Shown one piece after another: positions 33,336 through 42,386 of a stretch of DNA of 64,000 nt. The DNA is from Pseudomonas yamanorum (GTDB taxonomy: Bacteria; Pseudomonadota; Gammaproteobacteria; Pseudomonadales; Pseudomonadaceae). Numbering within the stretch: the stretch's first letter is position 1; each line of letters starts with the position of its first letter. Below the pieces are notes generated by a model that worked only from the letters and a program-made list of their open reading frames with translations, searched no databases and was not told where the DNA came from. The DNA is taken from contig NZ_LT629793.1 of the NCBI RefSeq assembly GCF_900105735.1, forward strand, positions 1,240,001-1,304,000, in the 5' to 3' direction. The translations under genes were made by a program, and so were the position numbers.

Positions 33336-34388
33336 TCACCCCTTTACCGGCCAGGCGGGTTGCTGCTGGGTGATGCAATGCACACCGCCGCCGCCATGGG
33401 CCAGGTGATTGATCCGTACCGGCACCACCACGCGCCCCGGGAACGCCTGGGCCAATACATCGGCGGCCACCTGGTCGGCGTCAATGCCATAGGCCGGCAT
33501 GATGATCGCGTCGTTAGCGAGGTAAAAGTTGGTGTAGGAGGCGCAAAACACTTCGGCCTCGGTGTCTACGGCGTCGGTGGCTTCATACAGCTCGATCAGC
33601 TCGAAGCGCCGGCCCTGGGCGTCGGTGGCCAACTCCAGGGCCCGGTGATTTTCCCGTACCACCTCGGCGTACACCGAGTGTTTGTCGTGGGTGGCGTCCA
33701 CCAGCAACACGCCCGGACGGGCGAAGGCGCACACGCCATCCACATGGCCGTCGGTCATGTCGCCGGTCACATGGTCGGGATCCCCTGGCAGCCAGATGGT
33801 TTTTTTCACGCCCAGCAAACGCGTGAAGATCGCCTCGATTTCGGCCTTGGTCATCCCAGGGTTACGATTGGGGTTGAGCAACACCGATTCGGTGGTAATC
33901 AACGTGCCCTCGCCGTCCACATGAATCGCGCCGCCTTCGTTGCTCAACGGCGTGCCGAAGCATTCCATGCCTATGTGATTGAGCACCCGGCGGGCCAGGC
34001 TTTCGTCCAGGTCATGGGCCGACTTGCCACCCCATGCATTGAAGCGCCAGCTCACACCGGCGAGGCCCTGTTGCGGGTGGCACACAAAGCTCGGGCCGGA
34101 GTCGCGACACCAACTGTCGTCCACCGCCACTTCGATCAGTGCAATGTTCGGCCCGCACAATGCCCTGGCGCTGGCGACGGCCGAAGGATCGACGATCATT
34201 TTCACCGGTTCAAAACGCGCGATGGCATTGGCGACACGGGCAAAGTCCTCCTGCACCAGTGGCAACGTAACGCCCCAGCCAGACTCCCAAAGCGCCTGGT
34301 TATGCGGCCAGACCATCCACGTCGCCGCATGCCTGGCCCACTCCGCCGGCATCCACCAGCCACTGTCCTGAATTTCATTCTGCTGCAT
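33336..34388 (-). CDS. aguA: Agmatine deiminase (cytoplasmic)
   Basis: 350 aa, no signal peptide. Agmatine to N-carbamoylputrescine plus ammonia. Family motifs are in order: M-V-W-P-H-N at the N-terminus, C-R-D-S-G-P, W-R-F-N-A-W-G-G, E-G-G-A-I-H-V-D-G-E-G-T and G-H-V-D-G. The catalytic Cys338 lies in G-G-G-G-V-H-C-I-T. It is the first gene of the leftward agmatine operon and is divergent from a LysR gene with 134 bp between. Having both this and the Tat-exported paralogue suggests agmatine is processed on both sides of the inner membrane. Confidence 0.94.
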   Translation of the reverse strand: MQQNEIQDSGWWMPAEWARHAATWMVWPHNQALWESGWGVTLPLVQEDFARVANAIARFEPVKMIVDPSAVASARALCGPNIALIEVAVDDSWCRDSGPSFVCHPQQGLAGVSWRFNAWGGKSAHDLDESLARRVLNHIGMECFGTPLSNEGGAIHVDGEGTLITTESVLLNPNRNPGMTKAEIEAIFTRLLGVKKTIWLPGDPDHVTGDMTDGHVDGVCAFARPGVLLVDATHDKHSVYAEVVRENHRALELATDAQGRRFELIELYEATDAVDTEAEVFCASYTNFYLANDAIIMPAYGIDADQVAADVLAQAFPGRVVVPVRINHLAHGGGGVHCITQQQPAWPVKG

Positions 34389-34522
34389 GACAAATACCTT
34401 TGAGTTAAGTCATTGTGTTCAATGAAAACTGTCTGCTAGGTCTTGGCATGCATGCTACGGCTGTAAAAACGGGCAAACAAACGATGGATTTTGTGGAAAA
34501 CTGATTAGAGGAACTTATCAGC

Positions 34523-35392
34523 ATGCTTAACCATTGGCCGCCCTTGGGCACCCTTCGCGGCTTCGAAGCCGCCGCCCGGTTGGGCAGTTTCCACAAGGCC
34601 GCCGAGGAACTGCACCTCACCCAATCGGCAATCAGCCAGCAGATTCGCAGCCTTGAGGCGTACCTGGAACAGCCGCTGTTTTTCCGCAGTGGGCGCAGCG
34701 TCAGCCTGACCGATGCCGGGCACGATTTCCTCAGCACCACCCAGGCGTTATTGCAGCAATTGGCCGTGGGAGTTCGTCGCCTGGGGCAGTACCGCAAACC
34801 CAATCAACTGGTGCTCAACACCACGCCAACCTTCGCCCGCCACTGGTTGTTACCGCGCCTGGAAGATTTCCGCCGCCAGCACCCTGAAGTGGACCTGTGG
34901 ATATTCAGCACCGACGAAGTCCCGGACATGGCCAGCCAGACCATCGACCTCGCCGTGCGCGACGACATCAGTTCCCAGGCCGAATGCAGCTTCAAGGTGC
35001 TGCATACCGACCGCCTTTTCCCGGCGTGCCATCCGCGCGTGTTGGCACTGCCCAAGGAGCAACGCACCACCCTCCACGGCGAACGGGAGATGGATTGGAG
35101 CCATTGGGCGGTAGAGGCCGGGATTGATGTGGGCCAGAAGGATCAGGGGCTGAATTTCTCTGACCCCGGGCTGTTGCTGGATGCGGCGTGTACGGGGTTG
35201 GGGATTGCGCTGGTCAGCCGGTTATTGAGTCGCCAGGCGCTGGAGAGCGGGCTATTGCAGCCGCTGGTAGAGGCAACCATTCGCGGCCCAAACTGGGCCT
35301 TGCTGACCCACCGTGACAGCGAGAACAACCCGCTGGCACGGTGCTTCAGTGAATGGTTGATCGGCAATCTGGCAACTGCCGGCGCCGGTTAG
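34523..35392 (+). CDS. LysR-family regulator of the agmatine operon (agu2R-like position)
   Basis: 289 aa. HTH: L-G-S-F-H-K-A-A-E-E-L-H-L-T-Q-S-A-I-S-Q-Q-I-R-S-L-E, of the GcvA type, followed by 'Y-L-E-Q-P-L-F-F-R'. The effector domain includes 'L-L-P-R-L-E-D-F-R-R-Q-H-P-E-V-D-L' and ends with 'C-F-S-E-W-L'. It is divergent from aguA, which suggests it activates the agmatine genes in response to agmatine or N-carbamoylputrescine. It overlaps the S9 peptidase gene by 4 bp tail-to-tail. Confidence 0.87.
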   Translation: MLNHWPPLGTLRGFEAAARLGSFHKAAEELHLTQSAISQQIRSLEAYLEQPLFFRSGRSVSLTDAGHDFLSTTQALLQQLAVGVRRLGQYRKPNQLVLNTTPTFARHWLLPRLEDFRRQHPEVDLWIFSTDEVPDMASQTIDLAVRDDISSQAECSFKVLHTDRLFPACHPRVLALPKEQRTTLHGEREMDWSHWAVEAGIDVGQKDQGLNFSDPGLLLDAACTGLGIALVSRLLSRQALESGLLQPLVEATIRGPNWALLTHRDSENNPLARCFSEWLIGNLATAGAG

Positions 35393-37434
35393 CCGCGGCT
35401 GACGCTCAACTTCTCCCACAAAAAGCTGTAGACCAGCGCACTCATATGCGCAGCCTGTGCATTGTCCGCCGCCCCGCCGTGCCCACCCTCGATATTTTCG
35501 TAGTACGTCACGTCCTTGCCGGCGTCGATCATCTTCGCCGCCAGCTTGCGGGCGTGGGCTGGATGCACCCGGTCATCGCGGGTCGAGGTCAGGAAAAACA
35601 CCGGTGGGTAGGCCTTCGCCGGATCGAACAGGTGGTACGGCGAAAACGTCTGGATGTACGCCCACTCTTCAGGCTCGTCCGGATTACCGTACTCCCCCAT
35701 CCACGACGCTCCGGCCAACAAGAGGTGATAGCGCTGCATGTCGAGCAGGGGCACCTGGGAGACGATTGCACCGAACAGTTCAGGGTATTGGGTCAGCATA
35801 TTGCCGACCAACAGACCACCGTTACTTCCACCCTCCGCGCCCAAGTACCGGGGCGAAGTAATCCCGCGGTCGATCAGGTCACGGGCCACCGCGGCAAAAT
35901 CTTCATAGGCGCGCGGACGGTTTTGCTTGAGTGCCGCCTGGTGCCAGCGAGGACCGTATTCACCGCCACCGCGAATGTTGGCAACCACATACACCCCGCC
36001 TTTCGAGAGCCAGGCGCGGCCTACTTCACCGGAGTAATGCGGGGTCAGGGAGTATTCAAAGCCGCCGTAGCCATAGAGCAAGGTCGGCTCCGTGCCATCG
36101 AGGGGCAAGTCTTTCCCGCGCACCACGAAATACGGCACACGGGTGCCATCCCTGGAGACCGCGAAGTGCTGCTCGACCACATGCCGGCTGGAGTCGAAGA
36201 ATGCCGGCAAGGTTTTCAGTACCTCGGGCGGATGACCGATCTCGGCCAGCGACAAGGTGGTCGGCGTCAGGTAGTCGGTGGTTACCAGCCAGACCGCATC
36301 ACTGTCGTCGCTGTCCACCGCGCTGGCATACACCGTCCCCATGCCGGGCGCGCCGGTGAACGGGCTGCGCTGCCATCCGTTCGCACCGGGAGTCAGCACA
36401 CTGAGGCGATTCTTGACGTGATCGAGTACGTTCAGCACCAGGTGATTCAGCGTCCAGAAAAAACCCGCCAGCGAGGTGCTGTCCGTAGGGGTGAAGAGCA
36501 CGTCGAAATCCCGCTGGCCTGCCATGAAGGCATCAAACCGGATCGCCAGCAACGAGCCGGCCACAAACACCTCATCGAGCGTCCAGTCCTCCCGCAGTTC
36601 CAGCAGCAGCCAGTCTTTGTACACCGACTTTTCCGCCGAGTTCGGCGCGTCGATTTTGCTTAACTGGTTGTCGCTGCCCCGCAGGTACAGTTCGTTGTTG
36701 TAGAACGCCAGCGTGCGGCTGACGAAGTCACGCTCATGGCCGGGCGTGTCGTCGTGCATCGCCGCAATGTACATGTCATCCAGCGTGCCTTCGTAGACAA
36801 CACGGGCGGCACTCAGCGGTGTACCGCGCTGCCACTGTTTGACGATGCGCGGGTAACCGGAGCGGGTCATCGTCCCTTCACCAAAATCGGTGAAGACATA
36901 GACGTTGTCACGGTCGATCCAGCCCAGGCCACCCTTGGACTCGGGCAACTGGAAGCCGTCTTCGACCCAGGTCCTGGTGGCCAGATCAAACTCCCGGGTG
37001 ACACTCGCGTCCGCCCCGCCACGGGACAACGCCAGCAGACAGCGCTGGTAGTCCGGGCGCAAATAGTCAGCACCGTGCCACACCCAGTTTTCGCCTTCGG
37101 CGGCGTTCAGTGCATCAAGGTCCAGCAGCGTTTCCCAGGCGGGCTGCGGCTTGCGGTACTCCTCAAGCGTGGTGCGACGCCACAGGCCCCGCGGGTGAGC
37201 GGCGTCCATCCAGAAGTTGTAGTAATAGGCGCCGACCTTGTCGACGTGGGGGATATTGCTGTCCGAGTCCAGCATCTCCAGCACCTCGGCCTTGATCTGC
37301 TGGAAACTGGCGGAGCGGGCGAGACGGTCTTCAGTCTTGAGGTTCTGGGCCTGTACCCAGTGCATTGATTGCTCGCCTTCGACGTCTTCAAGCCATTGGT
37401 AGGGATCGGTGGACGTTTCGGGAAGTTTTGACAT
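35389..37434 (-). CDS. Prolyl oligopeptidase-family serine peptidase (S9A)
   Basis: 681 aa, the usual size. An N-terminal seven-bladed beta-propeller (about 60-420) limits access to the catalytic hydrolase domain. Catalytic triad: Ser537 in G-G-S-N-G-G, Asp620 or 621 in T-S-T-R-D-D-R-V-H-P and His652 in G-G-H-G-G. The S9A segments Y-G-Y-G-G-F and N-I-R-G-G-G-E-Y-G-P-R-W-H are also present. No signal peptide, so cytoplasmic cleavage of short proline- or basic-residue-containing peptides is expected. It is probably monocistronic. Confidence 0.9.
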   Translation of the reverse strand: MSKLPETSTDPYQWLEDVEGEQSMHWVQAQNLKTEDRLARSASFQQIKAEVLEMLDSDSNIPHVDKVGAYYYNFWMDAAHPRGLWRRTTLEEYRKPQPAWETLLDLDALNAAEGENWVWHGADYLRPDYQRCLLALSRGGADASVTREFDLATRTWVEDGFQLPESKGGLGWIDRDNVYVFTDFGEGTMTRSGYPRIVKQWQRGTPLSAARVVYEGTLDDMYIAAMHDDTPGHERDFVSRTLAFYNNELYLRGSDNQLSKIDAPNSAEKSVYKDWLLLELREDWTLDEVFVAGSLLAIRFDAFMAGQRDFDVLFTPTDSTSLAGFFWTLNHLVLNVLDHVKNRLSVLTPGANGWQRSPFTGAPGMGTVYASAVDSDDSDAVWLVTTDYLTPTTLSLAEIGHPPEVLKTLPAFFDSSRHVVEQHFAVSRDGTRVPYFVVRGKDLPLDGTEPTLLYGYGGFEYSLTPHYSGEVGRAWLSKGGVYVVANIRGGGEYGPRWHQAALKQNRPRAYEDFAAVARDLIDRGITSPRYLGAEGGSNGGLLVGNMLTQYPELFGAIVSQVPLLDMQRYHLLLAGASWMGEYGNPDEPEEWAYIQTFSPYHLFDPAKAYPPVFFLTSTRDDRVHPAHARKLAAKMIDAGKDVTYYENIEGGHGGAADNAQAAHMSALVYSFLWEKLSVSRG

Positions 37435-37586
37435 GTTCGAATCCTGTCGAAAAGCAGAAATGGATAGCGTGCCCGACTTTGACCCTTTTTGAGCGATAAA
37501 AAAAGCAAGAAACCGGGTGTGCTAGCCGATCTGATCGGCGATACATGGCGGAGGTACCGCAGGTTGCTACGGCAGGAGGACAAGCG

Positions 37587-37850
37587 ATGGCTGACAAAAA
37601 CATGTGGATGCTGATGGGCGCCGACGCAAAACCCTTCCCAAGCCCCGAGCCGGGAATGCTGGGCGGCCACCGCCGCGGCAAGCGCTATGGAAAGCTCGAC
37701 TGTCGTGCGGCGCTGCGGGCCATTGCGCGTGGCGGCTACGTGAAAAATCGCGTGTTTTTTCTCGATGAAGCGACAGCTATCGCCGCGGGATTTCGTCCTT
37801 GTGCGGTGTGCATGCCAGCCGAATATCGCCTGTTTCGAGGGCACGCCTGA
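37587..37850 (+). CDS. Stand-alone Ada-type metal-binding domain protein
   Basis: 87 aa from ATG 37587, preceded by a strong GGAGGA 6-7 nt upstream; an in-frame start at 37545 is less likely. Residues 23-80 resemble the Ada zinc-binding module: basic G-G-H-R-R-G-K-R-Y-G-K-L-D-C, then N-R-V-F-F-L-D-E-A-T-A-I-A-A-G-F-R-P-C-A-V-C. Three cysteines are evident; the fourth ligand usual in Ada (a His/Cys before the first) is not obvious. In Ada this domain repairs methylphosphotriesters, but here it occurs without the activator or alkyltransferase parts. Its function is unknown. Confidence 0.65.
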   Translation: MADKNMWMLMGADAKPFPSPEPGMLGGHRRGKRYGKLDCRAALRAIARGGYVKNRVFFLDEATAIAAGFRPCAVCMPAEYRLFRGHA

Positions 37851-37877
37851 ATCGAGTGTCTGGGACAAATTCCAGGC

Positions 37878-37908
37878 AAAAAAAAGCCTGCATTTCTGCA
37901 GGCTTTTT
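37878..37908. terminator. Bidirectional intrinsic terminator
   Basis: AAGCCTGCA-TTTC-TGCAGGCTT with A-run (37878-37885) and T-run (37904-37908). It serves both the plus-strand Ada-like gene and the minus-strand tRNA-Asn. Confidence 0.85.
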
Positions 37909-37917
37909 ACTATCTTG

Positions 37918-37990
37918 CTCCACGACCTGGACTCGAACCAGGGACCCAATGATTAACAGTCATTTGCTCTACCAACTGAGCTATCGCGGA
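37918..37990 (-). tRNA. tRNA-Asn (anticodon GTT)
   Basis: The minus strand reads TCCGCGATAGCTCAGTTGG..., with anticodon loop CTGTTAA (GTT), T-arm GGTTCGAGTCC and acceptor TCCGCGA/TCGTGGA, with the discriminator G expected for Asn. It is 73 nt without an encoded CCA (the next bases are CAA), so CCA would be added by nucleotidyltransferase. All four arms pair. Confidence 0.95.
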
Positions 37991-38166
37991 ATGCGCCGTA
38001 TGTTACTGATTGAAAAGGAGAAGTCAAGCATTCAGTGAGATTTTTGCTTCATCCAGGTGCGCCGTGCTGGAAAATCATCACGCGACTTCCTGTCACGACG
38101 CTGTCATACGTCAACGCCAACATCCGTGGATACCCCGCCCCCTACCCTCTTCTTGAAGGATGACAC

Positions 38167-39549
38167 ATGCACACTCGCTCAGGCCCGCCAGCGGTAAAAA
38201 CCCTGCTTGCCCGTTTTATCGTTATCGGATGCAGCCTGACAGTGAGCGCGTGTGACAGTGTGACCAGGAGCGCGCCTGTCGCGCCTGCTTCGTTCAAAAC
38301 CCTGGACGGTGCACCGCCGTTGGTTATCGGCCATCGCGGCCTGCCAGGACTGTACCCGGAAGAAACCCGGGCCTCCTACGAACATGCAGCCGACGCTGGT
38401 GCGGATTCGCTGGAGCTGGACCTGCACATGACCAAGGACTGTGTATTGGTGACCCGGCACAATCCCTGGTTGAGCGACAACACCAATATCAGCGACGTCG
38501 CGAAGACCAATCCAGAAGTTGCACGCCGCAAGCGCACGGTTCCCGGTGTACTGGTTAACGTCAAATATCCCGCCACTGCAGAAAATGGCCCGGCTCAATA
38601 CCTCAGTGATCTGACGAACCCCAACGATCCAAAATCCGTGTTGAAGTCCTTGATCGTGGATGGCGAAGACCATACCAACGACTGGTCAATCAGCGATTTC
38701 ACCCTGGCCGAACTCAAGCAATGGATCGGCGGCACGACGTACGACGCCCGCGACGAGCGGCCGACCGAACTCAACGGCAAGCTACCGATCCTGAGTTTCC
38801 AGGAAGTGATCGACATCGCAAAAGCCAAAAGCGCCGCCACAGGCCGTGTGATTACCACCTACCCGGAAAGCAAAAACCCGATCTGGAACAACGCCCAGGC
38901 CATCGCCAATGGTTGCGGCGCGCCGGGCAGTCATCCGTTCGAAGCGGCGTTTCTCAAGACCCTTAAAGACAACAACCTGAATCGCAAAGACGCGCCGGTG
39001 TTTGTGCAGAGCTTTGACCCAAGCAGCCTGAAATACCTGCGCTCTATCGGCCTGCAATCCAGGGCGGTGCAGTTGGTGGATGGGAACGGTGTGAACTTCA
39101 AGACCGGCGAGACCATTTTCATCACGGACAAACCCAACACCTTCGTCAGCGGCCGCCCCTACAGCTGGACCGTCGCGGGCGATCCACGTTCCTTTGGTGC
39201 GATGCTGACACCGGCCGGGTTGGCCGAGGTCAAGACCTACGCCGACGGCATCGGGCCGTGGAAGCCGCAGGCGATGTCGCTGACCGCTGCTTCAGCACAA
39301 ACCCCGGGTTTGCCCGAGGTCGACACCTTCAAGCCGACCAGCCTGATCAGCGATGCCCACAAGGCCGGTTTGTTCGTCCATATCTTCACCTTCCGCAACG
39401 AAGCGAAGTACCTGGCCGGTGCCTACAAGGGCAATCCGGCGGCCGAATACCTTGCCTTCTTCCGGGCGGGCGTTGACGGTGTATTTACGGACTTCACGCC
39501 GACGGCCGTTGCGGCCCGAAACACCTACCTTAAAGAAGTCGCGCGCTAA
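38167..39549 (+). CDS. Glycerophosphodiester phosphodiesterase (GDPD), lipoprotein
   Basis: 460 aa. The N-terminus has a lipoprotein signal (L-T-V-S-A-C29-D), suggesting a lipid-anchored periplasmic protein; the Asp after Cys can favour inner-membrane retention. Catalytic GDPD motifs: I-G-H-R-G-L-P-G-L-Y-P-E-E-T, then L-E-L-D-L-H-M-T-K-D and V-T-R-H-N-P. The C-terminus is G-V-D-G-V-F-T-D-F-T-P. It would cleave glycerophosphodiesters to glycerol-3-phosphate plus alcohol. The protein is longer than E. coli GlpQ (358 aa) because of an insertion around residues 110-190. A perfect hairpin follows the stop. Confidence 0.9.
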   Translation: MHTRSGPPAVKTLLARFIVIGCSLTVSACDSVTRSAPVAPASFKTLDGAPPLVIGHRGLPGLYPEETRASYEHAADAGADSLELDLHMTKDCVLVTRHNPWLSDNTNISDVAKTNPEVARRKRTVPGVLVNVKYPATAENGPAQYLSDLTNPNDPKSVLKSLIVDGEDHTNDWSISDFTLAELKQWIGGTTYDARDERPTELNGKLPILSFQEVIDIAKAKSAATGRVITTYPESKNPIWNNAQAIANGCGAPGSHPFEAAFLKTLKDNNLNRKDAPVFVQSFDPSSLKYLRSIGLQSRAVQLVDGNGVNFKTGETIFITDKPNTFVSGRPYSWTVAGDPRSFGAMLTPAGLAEVKTYADGIGPWKPQAMSLTAASAQTPGLPEVDTFKPTSLISDAHKAGLFVHIFTFRNEAKYLAGAYKGNPAAEYLAFFRAGVDGVFTDFTPTAVAARNTYLKEVAR

Positions 39550-39562
39550 ACAGTCATCAAGG

Positions 39563-39587
39563 TAAATGGCGGCCTTCGCGGCCGCCA
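39563..39587. terminator. Hairpin between convergent GDPD and CoA-transferase genes
   Basis: AATGGCGGCC (39563-39572) pairs perfectly with GGCCGCCATT (39578-39587). The flanking T-tracts are short, so termination is likely but not certain. Confidence 0.6.
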
Positions 39588-39591
39588 TTGC

Positions 39592-40824
39592 TCAATCCAA
39601 CTGCTCGATCACCCCGCCCGCCTTGAGCTGCCCCAGTTGCTCTGCCGACAAACCCAGGCGCTCGCCCAGCACTTCATCCGTATGCTGCCCCAACATCGGT
39701 GCCGGCCTTACATACTCCACCGGCGTGCCCGACATCTTGATCGGGCTGCCGACCATGGCGAACTCCGGATTCTTGGGATGCGGGATCTTCACCATCAACC
39801 CCCGGGCAATCACCTGGGGCTCTTCCAGTGATTGCGCGATGTTGTTGATCGCCCCCACCGGCACCTTCGACGCGTGAATGCTCGCCACCCACTCGTCCGC
39901 CGTACGCCCCAGAAAGTGCGCTGACAACAGCTCGACAATCTCCGCCCGATGCGCAACCCGATCAGCATTACGCCGAAAGCGCGGGTCCTCCGGCAGGTGC
40001 GACAAGCCTATGCTGTGGCACAGCGCAATAAACTGGCTGTCGTTGCCGCAGGCAATAATGAAGTCGCGGTCTGCCGCACGGAACACCTGGTACGGCACGA
40101 TGTTGGCGTGGGCGTTGCCATACCGCTCCGGCACTTTGCCCGAGGCCAGGTAGTTCATGCTCTGGTTGGCCAGGGTTGCGACTTGTACGTCCAGTAGCGC
40201 CATGTCGATGTGTTGGCCAACGCCGGTGCGTTCGCGGCTGAGCAGTGCGGCCTGGATGGCGACGGTGGAATACAGTCCGGTCATCAGGTCGGAAAACGCC
40301 ACGCCGACTTTTTGCGGGCCGCCGCCGGGCAGGTCGTCGCGTTCGCCGGTGATGCTCATCAGGCCGCCGATGCCCTGGATGATGAAGTCGTAGCCGGGCT
40401 CTTCGGCACGCGGGCCGGTCTGGCCGAAGCCGGTGATGGAGCAATACACCAGCCGCGGATTGATCTCGGCCAGGGTCGCGTAATCCAGGCCATAACGCGC
40501 CAGGGAGCCGGCCTTGTAGTTTTCGATCAGTACGTCGGAGCTGGCCGCCAGGGCTCGCACCAGTTCCTGGCCTTCGGAGGTGGCGAGGTCGATGGCCACG
40601 GATAATTTGCCGCGGTTGGTGGACTGGTAATAAGACGCTTGCCCGGACGACTCACCGGTGTCGGTCTTCATCCACGGCGGGCCCCAACCACGGGTGTCGT
40701 CACCGCTCTGTGGCCGTTCGATCTTGATCACTTCCGCGCCGAGGTCAGCCAACACCTGGCCACACCAGGGCCCGGCCAATACCCGGCTTAAATCCAGCAC
40801 CCGCAAACCTGTCAATGCACCCAT
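39592..40824 (-). CDS. Class III (CaiB/BaiF) CoA-transferase
   Basis: 410 aa. Family III transferases move CoA between carboxylic acids through an Asp-linked intermediate. The catalytic Asp is in E-E-P-G-Y-D-F-I-I-Q-G, and the N-terminal signature is L-T-G-L-R-V-L-D-L-S-R-V-L-A-G-P-W-C-G-Q. Human SUGCT (succinyl-CoA:glutarate CoA-transferase) belongs to the same family. It is the last gene of the leftward set hydratase - hydroxyacyl-CoA dehydrogenase - CoA-transferase, separated by 26 bp. It probably activates the pathway acid with succinyl-CoA. Substrate unknown. Confidence 0.9.
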   Translation of the reverse strand: MGALTGLRVLDLSRVLAGPWCGQVLADLGAEVIKIERPQSGDDTRGWGPPWMKTDTGESSGQASYYQSTNRGKLSVAIDLATSEGQELVRALAASSDVLIENYKAGSLARYGLDYATLAEINPRLVYCSITGFGQTGPRAEEPGYDFIIQGIGGLMSITGERDDLPGGGPQKVGVAFSDLMTGLYSTVAIQAALLSRERTGVGQHIDMALLDVQVATLANQSMNYLASGKVPERYGNAHANIVPYQVFRAADRDFIIACGNDSQFIALCHSIGLSHLPEDPRFRRNADRVAHRAEIVELLSAHFLGRTADEWVASIHASKVPVGAINNIAQSLEEPQVIARGLMVKIPHPKNPEFAMVGSPIKMSGTPVEYVRPAPMLGQHTDEVLGERLGLSAEQLGQLKAGGVIEQLD

Positions 40825-40850
40825 TATTCTTGTCCTGTGATGAATCGAAA

Positions 40851-42386
40851 TCAGCCGACTGCCGGCTCTTCATGACGCAGGGAAATCCCCAGCACTGCAC
40901 GCCGCCGCAGCCAGGGGCTGGGGCGATAACGTGGGTCGTGGGTGAGTTCGCTCATGCGCTGCAAAATCGTGAGGATGCGCCGGGGCCCGAGGGCATCGCC
41001 CCACGCCAGCGGCCCCTGCGGGTAACCCAGGCCGAGTTGTACGGCCTGGTCGATGTCGTCGACGCTGGCGATGCGTTGCTGGGCGATATCGCAGGCCAGG
41101 TTGACCACCATCGCCAAGGTGCGTTGGGCGACGAAGCCGACGCTGTCACCGATCACCGTCACGCCCACCCCGTCACTGGCGAGCAGCGCGTGGGCGGCGT
41201 CGCGCGTGGCGGTGGACGTCAGCGGGTTTTGCATCAGGGTGCGATGGCGTGACAGGTCAGTCAGCAGGTCGATGCACAGGGTGCGCGCCGGGTCGGTGTG
41301 GAAGCGTTCGCTGGCCGAGGTGGCATCAAGGCCGTAAGGCGCCAGCAGGCACAACGCTTCAGGCGAAGGCTGCGCCGCGCTTTCAAGGTGCGCGCCCAAC
41401 TCAATCACCAAGGCGCTCAGGCGCTCGTAGTCGTCGGCGTTTTCGGTGGCGATCCATACCGGCGGCAACGGCTTCACTGAAGGCACCGGCTGCAGCTGCG
41501 GGCCGTCGACCACCTGGCCATTTTCATAACGGTAGAAGCCCTGCCCGCTCTTGCGCCCCAGGCGTCCGCCCACCAGCATCTGACGGGTCAGGGGCGACGG
41601 TTTGTAGCGCGCTTCTTGATAGAACTGGTTGTAGATCGACTCCATCACCGGGTGGGAAACGTCGAGACCGGTGAGGTCCAGCAATTCCAGCGGGCCCATG
41701 CGAAAGCCTGCGCCTTCACGCAGGATACGGTCGATATCGCCGCGCTCGGCAATGCCTTCATCGAGCATTTTCAAGGCTTCGGTACCGTAGGCACGGCCGG
41801 CGTGGTTGACGATAAAGCCCGGGGTGTCCTTGGCACGCACACCGCGATGGCCGGTGCGGGCAACGAAGGCCAGCAGGTCGTCGCCGACCTTCGGCGCAGT
41901 GGCCAGGCCGTCGATCACTTCGACGACGCGCATCAACGGCACCGGGTTGAAGAAGTGCAGACCGGCAACCCGCTCAGGGTGTTGGCAGCCTGTGGCGATG
42001 GCAGTGACCGACAGCGACGAGGTGTTGGTGGCGAGGATGCAACCCGCGCTGACCACGCCTTCCAACTGCTGCAACAGGCCGCGCTTGGCGTCGAGGTTTT
42101 CGACGATGGCTTCCACCACCAGGTCGCAGTCGTGCAGCGCCTCAACCGTGGCGGCGACGTGCAGGTTCTCCAACGCGGCGTCCATCGCCGCCTGGGTGAT
42201 CTTGCCCTTGGCGGCCAGCTTCGAGAGTGTGGCGCCGAGATTATCCCGAGCGGTTTGCGCGGCGCCATTGCGGGCATCGAACAAGCGCACCAACACGCCC
42301 GCCTGGGCGGCAATCTGTGCAATCCCGGCGCCCATCACGCCGGTGCCGACCAGGCCCATGATCTTGATTGAATCAGCCATTGTCAT
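40851..42386 (-). CDS. 3-hydroxyacyl-CoA dehydrogenase, double C-domain (PaaH-like)
   Basis: 511 aa. It has an N-terminal NAD-binding Rossmann domain (G-L-V-G-T-G-V-M-G-A-G-I-A-Q), catalytic His in G-L-H-F-F-N-P-V, first C-domain ending in G-R-K-S-G-Q-G-F-Y-R-Y, and a second partly degenerate C-domain (L-G-L-G-Y-P-Q-G-P-L-A-W-G-D). This fused arrangement is that of PaaH/PaaC-type enzymes. It oxidises an (S)-3-hydroxyacyl-CoA to the 3-oxo form. It overlaps the enoyl-CoA hydratase gene by 4 bp. No thiolase gene is next to it; one lies at 60824-62008. Confidence 0.9.
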   Translation of the reverse strand: MTMADSIKIMGLVGTGVMGAGIAQIAAQAGVLVRLFDARNGAAQTARDNLGATLSKLAAKGKITQAAMDAALENLHVAATVEALHDCDLVVEAIVENLDAKRGLLQQLEGVVSAGCILATNTSSLSVTAIATGCQHPERVAGLHFFNPVPLMRVVEVIDGLATAPKVGDDLLAFVARTGHRGVRAKDTPGFIVNHAGRAYGTEALKMLDEGIAERGDIDRILREGAGFRMGPLELLDLTGLDVSHPVMESIYNQFYQEARYKPSPLTRQMLVGGRLGRKSGQGFYRYENGQVVDGPQLQPVPSVKPLPPVWIATENADDYERLSALVIELGAHLESAAQPSPEALCLLAPYGLDATSASERFHTDPARTLCIDLLTDLSRHRTLMQNPLTSTATRDAAHALLASDGVGVTVIGDSVGFVAQRTLAMVVNLACDIAQQRIASVDDIDQAVQLGLGYPQGPLAWGDALGPRRILTILQRMSELTHDPRYRPSPWLRRRAVLGISLRHEEPAVG

